Shown piece by piece: positions 1 through 6,682 of a stretch of DNA of 7,833 nucleotides; within the stretch, counting starts at the first letter, position 1; each line of letters begins with the position of its first letter. The stretch lies in assembly GCA_035544635.1 (NCBI GenBank), contig DATKDQ010000107.1, positions 1 through 7,833 on the forward strand, given 5' to 3'. The position numbers were made by a program, and so were the translations under genes. Origin of the DNA: DATAFT01 sp035544635 (GTDB taxonomy: Bacteria; Acidobacteriota; Thermoanaerobaculia; Multivoradales; Multivoraceae). The notes under the pieces were generated by a model. That model searched no databases. It worked only from the letters and a program-made list of their open reading frames with translations, and had not been told where the DNA came from.

Positions 1-1031
1 GCGAGACGCAGGGTGCGGCTCTGGTAGCGGAGGTCGCGGCGGATCCCCAGCGGCAGCCGCGGGCCCGGCACCTCGATCATCTCCGGCACGCGCCCGGGGC
101 GCAGCAGGTAGGGGTCGGGGAGACCCGAGTTGGCGAGCTCGATGGTGCCCGCGCTGGGGTCGTAGAGCGCGAGCGAGAGCGCGACGAACTCGCGCTGCGT
201 GAGCTCGGCGCACAGCTTGTCGTTGAGGAGATCGAGGGTCTCGGTGACACTGTGACGCTCGACGATCAGCGGCGTCATCGCCTTCACCGACGCCGTGATC
301 AGGCTGGCGCCGATTCCCTTGCCCGCGACGTCAGCGACCACGAGGCCGAGCCTGCCGCCCGCGACCTGGAAGACGTCGTAGAAGTCGCCGGCGACGAAAC
401 GGGCCGGTAGGTTGCGCGCCGCCACGCGGTAGCCGTCGCCGCCGAGCTCGGCCGGCGGCAGCAGGCGCCGCTGGATCGATCGCGCCAGCTCGAGCTCGCG
501 CTCGGCGAGCTCCTGCTCGCGCCGTGCGCGGATGGCGCGCAGCTCCGCCTCGCGCGCCTGCACCTCGAGCTCGAGGTTGCGGCTCTCGGTCTCGCGCGAC
601 GCCTCGAACGCGATCAGCAGGTAGTGCACGACCACGGCGAGAACGTAGAGCAGGACGCCTACCGCGAAGAAGAGGACGAGCATGCCGCGGAAGCGATCCG
701 AGGTGCCGTCGAAGCGCGGGAGGCGATCGAGCAGGTGCGCCCAGGCGAGCCCGCCGACCAGCCAGACCGAGCTCGAGATCGCTGCCGCCAGCCCGTGGGC
801 GGCGATCGGCTGGACGATGTCCTTGGTGTCGAGCGGCATCGCCTGGCAGGGATACCAGGCGGCGAGACAGACGAAGGCGTAGAGCATCCCGAGCGGCAGC
901 GCGAGCGCGGTCGCCTCCGGCCACGGCATGCCGCTCGAGCTCGAGACCAGCGCGACCAGGAGGCCGCTCCCGGGGAGCCAGGCGCCCAGGTACAGCCAGA
1001 AGCGCTCTCTCTGGGCCAGGATGGGATGCAT
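1..1031 (-). CDS. Membrane-anchored SpoIIE/PP2C-type serine phosphatase, C-terminus cut by window edge
   Basis: 343 residues are visible and the C-terminus lies beyond position 1. Four hydrophobic segments (about residues 12-33, 41-60, 76-96, 116-140) are followed by a charged, Glu/Arg-rich coiled-coil linker (about 142-187). A SpoIIE-type PP2C domain begins near SIQRRLLPP (185-193). Metal-binding signatures are visible: VAGDFYDV (213-220) and VVADVAGKGIGASL (231-244), then FVALSLALYD (282-291) and ANSGLPDPYLL (300-310). The family dephosphorylates Ser/Thr, often on STAS anti-sigma-factor antagonists (RsbU/SpoIIE type); no such partner lies in the window. The start is the ATG at 1031. It is the only candidate because the stop codon of the upstream gene is in the same frame 21 nt earlier with no start codon between. 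No strong ribosome binding site is seen, so coupling to the LiaF-like gene is likely. The N-terminal helices and their MHPILA-type start resemble, from memory, LytS-type sensor kinases (His_kinase family) more than typical RsbU proteins, so the kinase output may have been replaced by a phosphatase. Confidence 0.9.
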   Translation of the reverse strand, partial: MHPILAQRERFWLYLGAWLPGSGLLVALVSSSSGMPWPEATALALPLGMLYAFVCLAAWYPCQAMPLDTKDIVQPIAAHGLAAAISSSVWLVGGLAWAHLLDRLPRFDGTSDRFRGMLVLFFAVGVLLYVLAVVVHYLLIAFEASRETESRNLELEVQAREAELRAIRARREQELAERELELARSIQRRLLPPAELGGDGYRVAARNLPARFVAGDFYDVFQVAGGRLGLVVADVAGKGIGASLITASVKAMTPLIVERHSVTETLDLLNDKLCAELTQREFVALSLALYDPSAGTIELANSGLPDPYLLRPGRVPEMIEVPGPRLPLGIRRDLRYQSRTLRL

Positions 1032-1052
1032 CGGACAGCCAGGCTCGCCGGC

Positions 1053-1751
1053 TCAGTTGCGCATCTCGACGCCGCCCATCATCGCCAGGCCACGGACGAT
1101 CAGCCGCTGGCTCTGGTCGACCGGGCCCCGGCCGGTGCAATCCTCCACCCCGCCGAGGATCGCGGTGACCTGCGAGTCCACCACCCAGTCCTCGGGCACC
1201 CGGATCTCGACGCCGCCCCAGAAGGCGAAGACGTCGAGCACCGCCGGCGGATTCGCGATCCGCGCCTCGCGCAGATCGACCTCGCACCCGCCCATGACCG
1301 CGGTGAAGTCGCCGCCCTGGAAGTCGGGGCTCGAGCTGCGGCGGCTGGTTCCGCCGAGCACGGCGAATCCGGTGAGCCGGTCGGCCGACGGCTCGCCGCG
1401 CCGGCTGGGCCGCATCGCGCGCTGGACCAGAAAGAGGCCGGCGACGATGAGGAAGACCGGCCAGAAGTCCACGGGGTGGAAGTCGACCAGGGCGACGTGG
1501 TAGAGCGTCCACCACGCGCCGAGCAGGATCCAGATCCCCGCCGTCACCCAGGCGCCGGTGCGGCCGGCGTCGACCAACTTGGCGATCCCGACCGCGACCA
1601 GGAGCAGCGGCCAGTACTGGAGAGCTTCGCCAGCCTCGAGGACGTCGAGGTTGTCGAGGGTGAAGACGACGCCCGCGAGCAGCACCGCCACTCCCAGGAC
1701 GAGACGCGGCGTGAGCCGCGGGGGCGGATTCGGACCGTTCACTGTGGTCAT
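1053..1751 (-). CDS. LiaF/YvqF-like membrane protein (LiaI-LiaF-like TM repeats plus cell-wall-stress C-terminal domain)
   Basis: 232 residues. The N-terminal half has four hydrophobic helices (about 17-33, 46-60, 67-84, 95-111) arranged as two similar units, each ending in a YWP- or FWP-type turn followed by LLLVAVGI or VFLIVAGL. This is the DUF5668/LiaI-LiaF-like transmembrane region. The C-terminal half (126-232) repeats a GG-containing beta strand five times: AVLGG (130-134), AVMGGCEVDL (151-160), AFWGGVEIRV (176-185), AILGGVED (197-204) and AMMGGVEMRN (223-232). This matches the 'cell wall-active antibiotics response' fold of Bacillus LiaF/YvqF. LiaF-type proteins inhibit or modulate a partner envelope-stress sensor. 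Here the partner would be the phosphatase encoded 21 nt downstream on the same strand. The start ATG at 1751 has a GGGGAGG ribosome binding site 10 nt upstream. The family assignment is firm; the signal sensed is unknown. Confidence 0.88.
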   Translation of the reverse strand: MTTVNGPNPPPRLTPRLVLGVAVLLAGVVFTLDNLDVLEAGEALQYWPLLLVAVGIAKLVDAGRTGAWVTAGIWILLGAWWTLYHVALVDFHPVDFWPVFLIVAGLFLVQRAMRPSRRGEPSADRLTGFAVLGGTSRRSSSPDFQGGDFTAVMGGCEVDLREARIANPPAVLDVFAFWGGVEIRVPEDWVVDSQVTAILGGVEDCTGRGPVDQSQRLIVRGLAMMGGVEMRN

Positions 1752-1761
1752 GAAGTGGTTG

Positions 1762-1768
1762 CCTCCCC
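1762..1768 (-). promoter_or_regulatory. Ribosome binding site of the LiaF-like gene
   Basis: On the minus strand this reads GGGGAGG, a near-perfect Shine-Dalgarno, with a 10-nt spacer (1752-1761) to the ATG at 1751. It supports that start. Confidence 0.7.
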
Positions 1769-1773
1769 GCCCA

Positions 1774-1820
1774 GCGCCTTCGGCGCCGGCTCAATCGCCC
1801 GCCTCTCCTGCTACGCAGGA
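1774..1820. repeat. Two short perfect hairpins in the divergent intergenic region
   Basis: The first is GCGCC-TTC-GGCGC (1774-1786), a 5-bp stem with a triloop. The second is TCCTGC-TAC-GCAGGA (1806-1820), a 6-bp perfect stem with a triloop. Neither is followed by a T-run in either direction, so they do not look like intrinsic terminators. In the minus-strand mRNA they would lie in the 5' leader of the LiaF-like gene if transcription starts upstream of 1820. They could be an operator, a leader structure or a short dispersed repeat resembling the hairpins at 7412-7483. Confidence 0.4.
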
Positions 1821-1949
1821 CGGCGACCCGGGTTCGGCTGACCGCCGGGCGGGACGGGACCGGGCGACGGCGGCGGGAGCGTGGGCCGATGATAGGGTAG
1901 ATCCCACTTCTCGAGCGGCCGGGGGCGATGTGGGTGGTGGCTGGCTCGC

Positions 1950-1956
1950 GAGGTGA
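1950..1956 (+). promoter_or_regulatory. Ribosome binding site deciding the start of the multiheme cytochrome
   Basis: GAGGTGA lies 4 nt before the ATG at 1961. An in-frame ATG at 1928 would add 11 residues (MWVVAGSRGEL) but has no Shine-Dalgarno and does not look like an N-terminus. The 1961 start gives MRKRYVPVVG..., a basic cytoplasmic leader before the first helix, as expected. Confidence 0.7.
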
Positions 1957-1960
1957 ACTC

Positions 1961-4753
1961 ATGCGCAAGCGTTACGTACCGGTCGTCGGGCCGCGCCTCA
2001 AGAAGCTCCTCTTCGTAGTTCTCGGCCTGTTCGCGCTGCTCGCGGTGAACTCCGCATACATGGTCGGCGTGACGGCGCTCGAAGCGGTCACCGGCCAGAC
2101 CTACCAGAACTGGTTCTACCTGGTGATGTTCCTGCTCCACCTCGCGCTGGGGGCGCTGATCGTCGTACCGGTGCTGGTGTTCGGCGCCACTCACCTGTGG
2201 AACGCGATCACCCGGCCCAACCGCCGGGCGGTGGTGGCGGGCCTCGCCCTCTTCACCACCACGTTGGTCCTGCTGGTGACCGGCATCCTGCTCACCCGCG
2301 TCGAGGGCGTGATCGTGGTCAAGGATCCGGCGGTGCGGAGCGCGCTGTACTGGGCGCACGTCATCGCTCCGCTGGTCGTGGCCTGGCTGTTCGTGCTCCA
2401 TCGTCTGGCGGGCCGCCGCATCAAGTGGAGGATCGGCGCGCGCTGGGCCGCCGTGGCCGTCGTCTTCGCCGGCATCCTGCTCGTGGTGCAGGCGCAGGAC
2501 CCGCGCCAGTGGCACGTGGAGGGTCCGGCCAGCGGCGAGCGCTACTTCTTCCCTTCGCTCGCGCGCACCGCGACCGGCGACTTCATTCCCGAGCGGGTCC
2601 TCTCCGACACCGCGTACTGCCAGGAGTGTCATGCCGACGTTCACGACACCTGGTCGTCGAGCGTCCATCGGTTCAGCTCCTTCAACAACCCGCCCTACCT
2701 CTTCAGCGTCCGCGAGACCCGCAAGGTCGCGTTCGAGCGCGACGGCGACGTCCACGCGTCGCGCTTCTGCGCCGGCTGCCACGACCCTGTGGTGTTCTTC
2801 TCCGGCAAGTTCGACGATCCCGACTTCGACGACGAGCAGGACCCCGCCGGGCAGGCCGGCATCACCTGCACCGTCTGCCACTCCATCTCGCACATCAACA
2901 GCCCGCGCGGCAACTCCGACTTCACGATCGAGGAGCCGATCCACTACCCGTTCGCGTTCAGCGAGAGCCCCACCCTGCGTTGGATCAACCGGCAGCTGGT
3001 CAAGGCGAAGCCCGAGTTCCACAAGAAGACGTTCCTCAAGCCCCACCACAAGAGCGCCGAGTTCTGCGGCACCTGTCACAAGGTCCATCTGCCGCAGGAG
3101 CTCAACAAGTACAAGTTTCTGCGCGGCCAGAACCACTACGACTCGTTCCTGCTCTCGGGCGTCTCCGGCCACGGCGTGCAGAGCTTCTACTACCCGCCCA
3201 AGGCGCAGGCGAGCTGCAACGGCTGCCACATGCCACTGCTCGGATCGGAGGACTTCGGCGCCAAGAACTACGACGGCAGCGGGACGCTCTCGATCCACAG
3301 CCACCTCTTTCCGTCGGCGAACACCGCGATCCCCAAGCTGGTCGGCCGTCCCGACTGGGTGATCGAGGAGCACGAGAAGTTCAATGAGGGCGTCATTCGC
3401 GTCGACCTGTTCGGCGTGCGCGAAGGCGGCGCGATCGAGGGACCGCTCCACGCGCCGCTGCGGCCCGAGGTGCCGGCGCTGGTGCGCGGGCAGACCTACC
3501 TGGTCGAGGCGGTGATCCGCACCGTGAAGATGGGTCACGAGTTCACGCAGGGCACGGCCGACTCGAACGAGGTGTGGTTGGACCTCGAGGTGACCAGTGG
3601 CGGCCGCGTGATCGGCCGCAGCGGCGGCATGGACGAAGGCGGCCGAGTCGATCCCTGGTCGCACTTCGTCAACGTCTACATGCTCGACCGTGAGGGACGG
3701 CGGATCGATCGGCGCAACGCGCAGGACATCTTCGTGCCGCTCTACAACCATCAGATCCCGCCCGGCGCCGCCGACGTCGTGCACTACCTGCTCGAGGTGC
3801 CGGCCGACGTCGAGGGCCCGATCACGGTCTCGGCCAACCTGCGCTATCGCAAGTTCGACACCACCTACATGCGCCACGTCTACGGGCCCGAGTTCAAAAA
3901 CGACCTTCCGGTGATGGGGCTCGCCACCGACGCCGTGACCTTCCCGGTCGACGCTCCTGACCAGGTCGCCAACGCGACGCCGCCGTGGCCGGAGTGGGAG
4001 CGCTGGAACGATTACGGCATCGGCCTCCTGCGCAAGGGCGGTAAATCGAAGGGGCAGCTCCGTCAGGCCGAGGAGGCGTTCCGGCGGGTCGAGGTCCTGG
4101 GGCGGCCGGACGGGCCGCTCAACCTGGCGCGCCTCTATCTGGCGCAGGGCACGGTCGAGGACCTGGCGGTCGAGGCCCTGGCCCGAGCCGCGGCGTTCGA
4201 TCCCCCGGCGCCGGCGTGGTCGCTCGCCTGGTGGAGCGGCCTGGTCGACAAGCAGAACGGCAAGCTCGACGCCGCCATCGCGAGCTTCCGCAGCCTGGTC
4301 GAGGCCTCCTCGCCCGAGCTGCGCGAGCGCGGGTTCGACTTCAGCAAGGACTACAACCTTCTGAACGAGCTGGGGCTCACCCTCCACGAGCGCGCCAAGC
4401 AGGAGCGCGGCCCGGACCGGCAGGCGAGGCGGGCGGAGCTCCTCGCCGAGGCCGGCTCCTGGTTCGAGCGCACGCTCGCGATCGATCCCGAGAACGTGAC
4501 CGCCCACTTCAACCTCTACCTGCTCGGCAAGCAGCTCGGCGACGAGGCGGGCGCGGCCGAGCACTTCGAGGCCTACAGGCGGTACAAGCCCGACGACAAC
4601 GCACGCGATCGCGCGATCGCGCGCGCCCGCGCGGCGGATCCGGCCGCGAACCATGCCGCCGAGGCGATCGTGCTCTACGACCTGCAGCGCCCCGGCGCCT
4701 TCGAGCTTCCAGTCGAGGCGCACCTGGTGCGCCAGGAGGCGCCCTCCGGTTGA
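1961..4753 (+). CDS. Membrane-bound pentaheme c-type cytochrome with TPR-like C-terminus
   Basis: 930 residues in four parts. (a) Residues 1-178 hold five predicted helices (about 15-37, 51-78, 91-112, 127-147, 160-178). Basic loops at the N-terminus, 81-90 and 148-161 put the rest of the protein in the periplasm. Helix 2 carries H60 and H78; helix 4 carries H133 and H147, spaced H-x13-H as in b-type cytochromes. (b) Residues 210-430 hold five CxxCH sites: C220, C270, C303, C369 and C419 (bases 2618, 2768, 2867, 3065, 3215). All ten cysteines of the protein lie in these motifs. Extra histidines (H228, H236, H329, H354, H362/363, H392, H404, H446/448) could be distal ligands. The layout resembles cytochrome c554/NapC-like multiheme electron carriers. 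(c) Residues 475-665 look like a beta-rich domain with a GHEFTQGTADSNEVW stretch (525-539), similar to a segment following the hemes in other multiheme cytochromes. (d) Residues 680-890 are helical, TPR-like repeats (AEEAFRRVEVL, DAAIASFRSLV, AGSWFERTLAIDPEN). It is coupled to the next gene. The likely role is periplasmic electron transfer linked to the membrane; donor and acceptor are unknown. Confidence 0.93.
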   Translation: MRKRYVPVVGPRLKKLLFVVLGLFALLAVNSAYMVGVTALEAVTGQTYQNWFYLVMFLLHLALGALIVVPVLVFGATHLWNAITRPNRRAVVAGLALFTTTLVLLVTGILLTRVEGVIVVKDPAVRSALYWAHVIAPLVVAWLFVLHRLAGRRIKWRIGARWAAVAVVFAGILLVVQAQDPRQWHVEGPASGERYFFPSLARTATGDFIPERVLSDTAYCQECHADVHDTWSSSVHRFSSFNNPPYLFSVRETRKVAFERDGDVHASRFCAGCHDPVVFFSGKFDDPDFDDEQDPAGQAGITCTVCHSISHINSPRGNSDFTIEEPIHYPFAFSESPTLRWINRQLVKAKPEFHKKTFLKPHHKSAEFCGTCHKVHLPQELNKYKFLRGQNHYDSFLLSGVSGHGVQSFYYPPKAQASCNGCHMPLLGSEDFGAKNYDGSGTLSIHSHLFPSANTAIPKLVGRPDWVIEEHEKFNEGVIRVDLFGVREGGAIEGPLHAPLRPEVPALVRGQTYLVEAVIRTVKMGHEFTQGTADSNEVWLDLEVTSGGRVIGRSGGMDEGGRVDPWSHFVNVYMLDREGRRIDRRNAQDIFVPLYNHQIPPGAADVVHYLLEVPADVEGPITVSANLRYRKFDTTYMRHVYGPEFKNDLPVMGLATDAVTFPVDAPDQVANATPPWPEWERWNDYGIGLLRKGGKSKGQLRQAEEAFRRVEVLGRPDGPLNLARLYLAQGTVEDLAVEALARAAAFDPPAPAWSLAWWSGLVDKQNGKLDAAIASFRSLVEASSPELRERGFDFSKDYNLLNELGLTLHERAKQERGPDRQARRAELLAEAGSWFERTLAIDPENVTAHFNLYLLGKQLGDEAGAAEHFEAYRRYKPDDNARDRAIARARAADPAANHAAEAIVLYDLQRPGAFELPVEAHLVRQEAPSG
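4734..4739 (+). promoter_or_regulatory. Ribosome binding site supporting a TTG start for the CRTAC1 gene
   Basis: A perfect AGGAGG inside the last codons of the cytochrome gene lies 10 nt before TTG 4750-4752. That TTG overlaps the cytochrome stop TGA (4751-4753). No ATG or GTG lies in this frame between here and the membrane helix, so the TTG is the best start. Confidence 0.75.
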
Positions 4754-6669
4754 CGGAAGCCGACCAGGAACGACGTCCGCGCGCCGGGTCGGAAGGCGAT
4801 CCTCGAGCCGGTGCGGCGGCGGTCGAGCCGCCGTCTCCGGACCACGACGAGGACTGGGTCCCGGAGGACGACGCGGTCATCGGCCGCGCCTTCCGCGTGT
4901 CGCTGCTGGTGCTGGCGGCGGCCGGCGTCGCGGTCGCCGTCGGGCTCGGCGTGGTACGCCTCTTCGGCGAGGACCCGTTGGACCGGGCGATCGCGGCCAA
5001 CGCGCCGGCGCGGGTGTCGCGAACGGCCGAGCCTCCGGCGGTGCCGTTCACCGACACCACGGCCGAGTGGGGCATCGCCTTCGTCCACCACAACGGCGCC
5101 TACGGCGAGAAGCTCCTGCCCGAGACCATGGGCGGCGGAGTGGCGATCTTCGACTTCGACGGCGACGGCGACCAGGACCTCTTCTTCGTCGACTCGACGC
5201 GCTGGCCCGAGGGGCCCGCGACCGCGCCCGCCGGGGCGCTGGCGCTCTACGAGAACGACGGCGCCGGGCGCTTCCGCGACGTCACCCAGAACCGGGGCCT
5301 CGACATCGAGATCTACGGCACCGGTGTGGCCGTGGGCGACTACGACAACGACGGCGACGTCGACATCTTCGTCGCCGCGGTCGGCCGCAACCTGCTGCTG
5401 CGCAACGAGGACTCCGGCCGGTGGTTCACCGACGTGACGGCCGAGGCGGGAGTCGGCGGCGATCCCGCGGAGTGGTCCTCGTCGAGCGCCTTCCTCGACT
5501 ACGACCGCGACGGCGATCTCGATCTCCTGGTCGGCAACTACGTGCGGTGGTCGCGCGAGATCGACCTCGAGCTCGACTATCGGCTCACCGGGGTAGGCCG
5601 CGCCTACGGGCCGCCGCTCAACTACGAAGGCACGTTCCCCTACCTCTATCGCAACGACGGTGGCGGCCGATTCACCGACGTCAGCGCCGAGGCCGGCGTC
5701 CAGGTGACGAACGAGGCGACCGGTGGGCCGGTGGCGAAGACGCTCGGCGCCGTGCCGGTCGACGCCAACCGCGACGGGTGGATCGACTTCTACCTGGCCA
5801 ACGACACCGTGCGCAACTTCCTGTTCGTCAACCGGCAGGACGGCACGTTCGAGGAGGTGGGCGAGCTCTACGGCCTGGCGTACGGCCCCGATGGTGTCGC
5901 CACCGGTGCCATGGGCACCGACTGGGCGTTCTACCGCAACGACGACGAGACCGCGTTCCTGGTCGCCAACTTCGCGAACGAGATGAGCTCTTTCTACGTG
6001 TCGCAGGGCGACCCGACGCTGTACACCGACGAGGCGATCACCGCCGGCATCGGCGCACCGAGCCGGCGCCTGCTCAGCTTCGGCGTCTTCTTCTTCGACT
6101 ACGATCTCGATGGACGCCTCGACGTGCTGCAGGCGAACGGCCACCTCGAGGAGGAGATCTCGACCGTCGATCCCAGCCAGACCTACCGCCAGCCGGTGCA
6201 GCTCTTCTGGAACGCCGGGGAGGGTGCGCTGGTCCCGGTCGCGGCGGGCTCCCTGGGGGATCTCGCGCAGCCTCTGGTGGCGCGCGCGGCCGCCTACGGC
6301 GACCTCGACGGCGACGGCGATCTCGACGTGGTGATCGCCCAGGCCGGCGAGCGCGCGGTGGTCTACCGCAACGACCAGAGCGAGGGGCACCACTGGCTGC
6401 GCGTCAAGCTCGTGGGCAACGGCACGACGGTGAACCGCGACGCGATCGGAGCGACGGTCGAGCTCAAGCTGGGCGGCGAGACGCTGCGCCGAGCCGTGGT
6501 GCCGTCGCGCAGCTATCAGGCGCAGGTCGAGCTGCCGGTGACGTTCGGTCTGGGCGATGCCGAGACCGTCGAGTCGATCGAGGTGCTCTGGCCCGACGGC
6601 ACCAGCAGCCGGCACCCGGTCGGCGCGGTCGATCGGCTGATCGCCGTCGAGCAACCGGCGTTGGAATAA
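4750..6669 (+). CDS. CRTAC1-family protein: membrane-anchored FG-GAP/VCBS propeller with C-terminal ASPIC/UnbV domain
   Basis: 639 residues from the TTG at 4750, which overlaps the preceding stop as TTGA. Residues 1-47 are acidic and Pro/Ala-rich and probably cytoplasmic. A single helix (about 49-71) then anchors the protein with the rest outside. Residues 100-545 carry six DxDxDGxxD-type calcium loops: DFDGDGDQD (135-143), DYDNDGDVD (197-205), DYDRDGDLD (250-258), DANRDGWID (338-346), DYDLDGRLD (450-458) and DLDGDGDLD (518-526). This is the FG-GAP/VCBS pattern of an integrin-alpha-like beta-propeller. Residues about 553-635 are an ASPIC/UnbV domain (NRDAIGATV at 562-570, TFGLGD at 598-603, VLWPDGTSS at 612-620). 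I see no cysteine, which suits an exported protein. CRTAC1-like proteins are named after human cartilage acidic protein 1; their bacterial function is not established. Tight coupling to the multiheme cytochrome suggests the two act together at the periplasmic face, with the propeller perhaps as a calcium-dependent binding or scaffold partner. Family call firm, function inferred. Confidence 0.93.
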   Translation: MTEADQERRPRAGSEGDPRAGAAAVEPPSPDHDEDWVPEDDAVIGRAFRVSLLVLAAAGVAVAVGLGVVRLFGEDPLDRAIAANAPARVSRTAEPPAVPFTDTTAEWGIAFVHHNGAYGEKLLPETMGGGVAIFDFDGDGDQDLFFVDSTRWPEGPATAPAGALALYENDGAGRFRDVTQNRGLDIEIYGTGVAVGDYDNDGDVDIFVAAVGRNLLLRNEDSGRWFTDVTAEAGVGGDPAEWSSSSAFLDYDRDGDLDLLVGNYVRWSREIDLELDYRLTGVGRAYGPPLNYEGTFPYLYRNDGGGRFTDVSAEAGVQVTNEATGGPVAKTLGAVPVDANRDGWIDFYLANDTVRNFLFVNRQDGTFEEVGELYGLAYGPDGVATGAMGTDWAFYRNDDETAFLVANFANEMSSFYVSQGDPTLYTDEAITAGIGAPSRRLLSFGVFFFDYDLDGRLDVLQANGHLEEEISTVDPSQTYRQPVQLFWNAGEGALVPVAAGSLGDLAQPLVARAAAYGDLDGDGDLDVVIAQAGERAVVYRNDQSEGHHWLRVKLVGNGTTVNRDAIGATVELKLGGETLRRAVVPSRSYQAQVELPVTFGLGDAETVESIEVLWPDGTSSRHPVGAVDRLIAVEQPALE

Positions 6670-6682
6670 AGCAGGCCGGGGA

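Larger units (their letters stand above)
1752..1960. promoter_or_regulatory. Divergent intergenic region between the LiaF-like/phosphatase unit and the cytochrome/CRTAC1 unit
   Basis: This 209-bp gap separates two head-to-head transcription units, so it must hold at least the start signals of both. The two ribosome binding sites (1762-1768 minus, 1950-1956 plus) are clear. A weak plus-strand -10 candidate, TAGGGT (1893-1898), sits in GATGATAGGGTAG, the least GC-rich part of the gap, but I see no convincing -35 element. GTGGG (1881-1885) and CCCAC (1903-1907) could flank an operator around it, although the arms are short and 17 nt apart. Two perfect short hairpins lie on the LiaF side (1774-1786 and 1806-1820). 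The location is well supported; the individual promoter elements are guesses. Confidence 0.4.

Noticed and set aside
624..1841. 405-codon plus-strand open frame across the minus-strand pair
   Set aside because: It is Asp/Glu/Arg/His-rich without a fold signature and is antisense to recognisable genes.
1928..1960. Earlier ATG as start of the cytochrome
   Set aside because: It has no Shine-Dalgarno. The ATG at 1961 has GAGGTGA at good spacing and gives a normal basic N-terminus before the first helix.
331..1968. 545-codon minus-strand open frame spanning the LiaF-like and phosphatase genes
   Set aside because: The sequence is Arg/Ala/Gly/Pro-rich low complexity. It is an alternative frame of two genes with convincing domains.
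4605..4620. Tandem GCGATCGC octamers (HIP1-like palindrome)
   Set aside because: They lie inside the coding region and are explained by Arg-Asp-Arg-Ala-Ile-Ala-Arg codons in a GC-biased gene. No other cluster was noticed.
1811..4723. Very long open frame (970 codons) on the minus strand opposite the cytochrome gene
   Set aside because: Composition is rich in Arg, Val, Glu, Asp and His with no recognisable domain, as expected for the complement of a high-GC gene with G/C third positions. The plus strand has clear heme and TPR motifs.
4675..6654. 659-codon open frame on the minus strand opposite the CRTAC1 gene
   Set aside because: It mirrors the repetitive Asp/Gly calcium-loop codons as repetitive Val/Glu stretches. 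No domain is recognisable and the ribosome binding site and motifs support the plus-strand gene.
6655..6679. Possible terminator between the convergent CRTAC1 and methyltransferase genes
   Set aside because: Only a 5-bp CCGGC/GCCGG pairing with a long loop and no T-run; not supportable.
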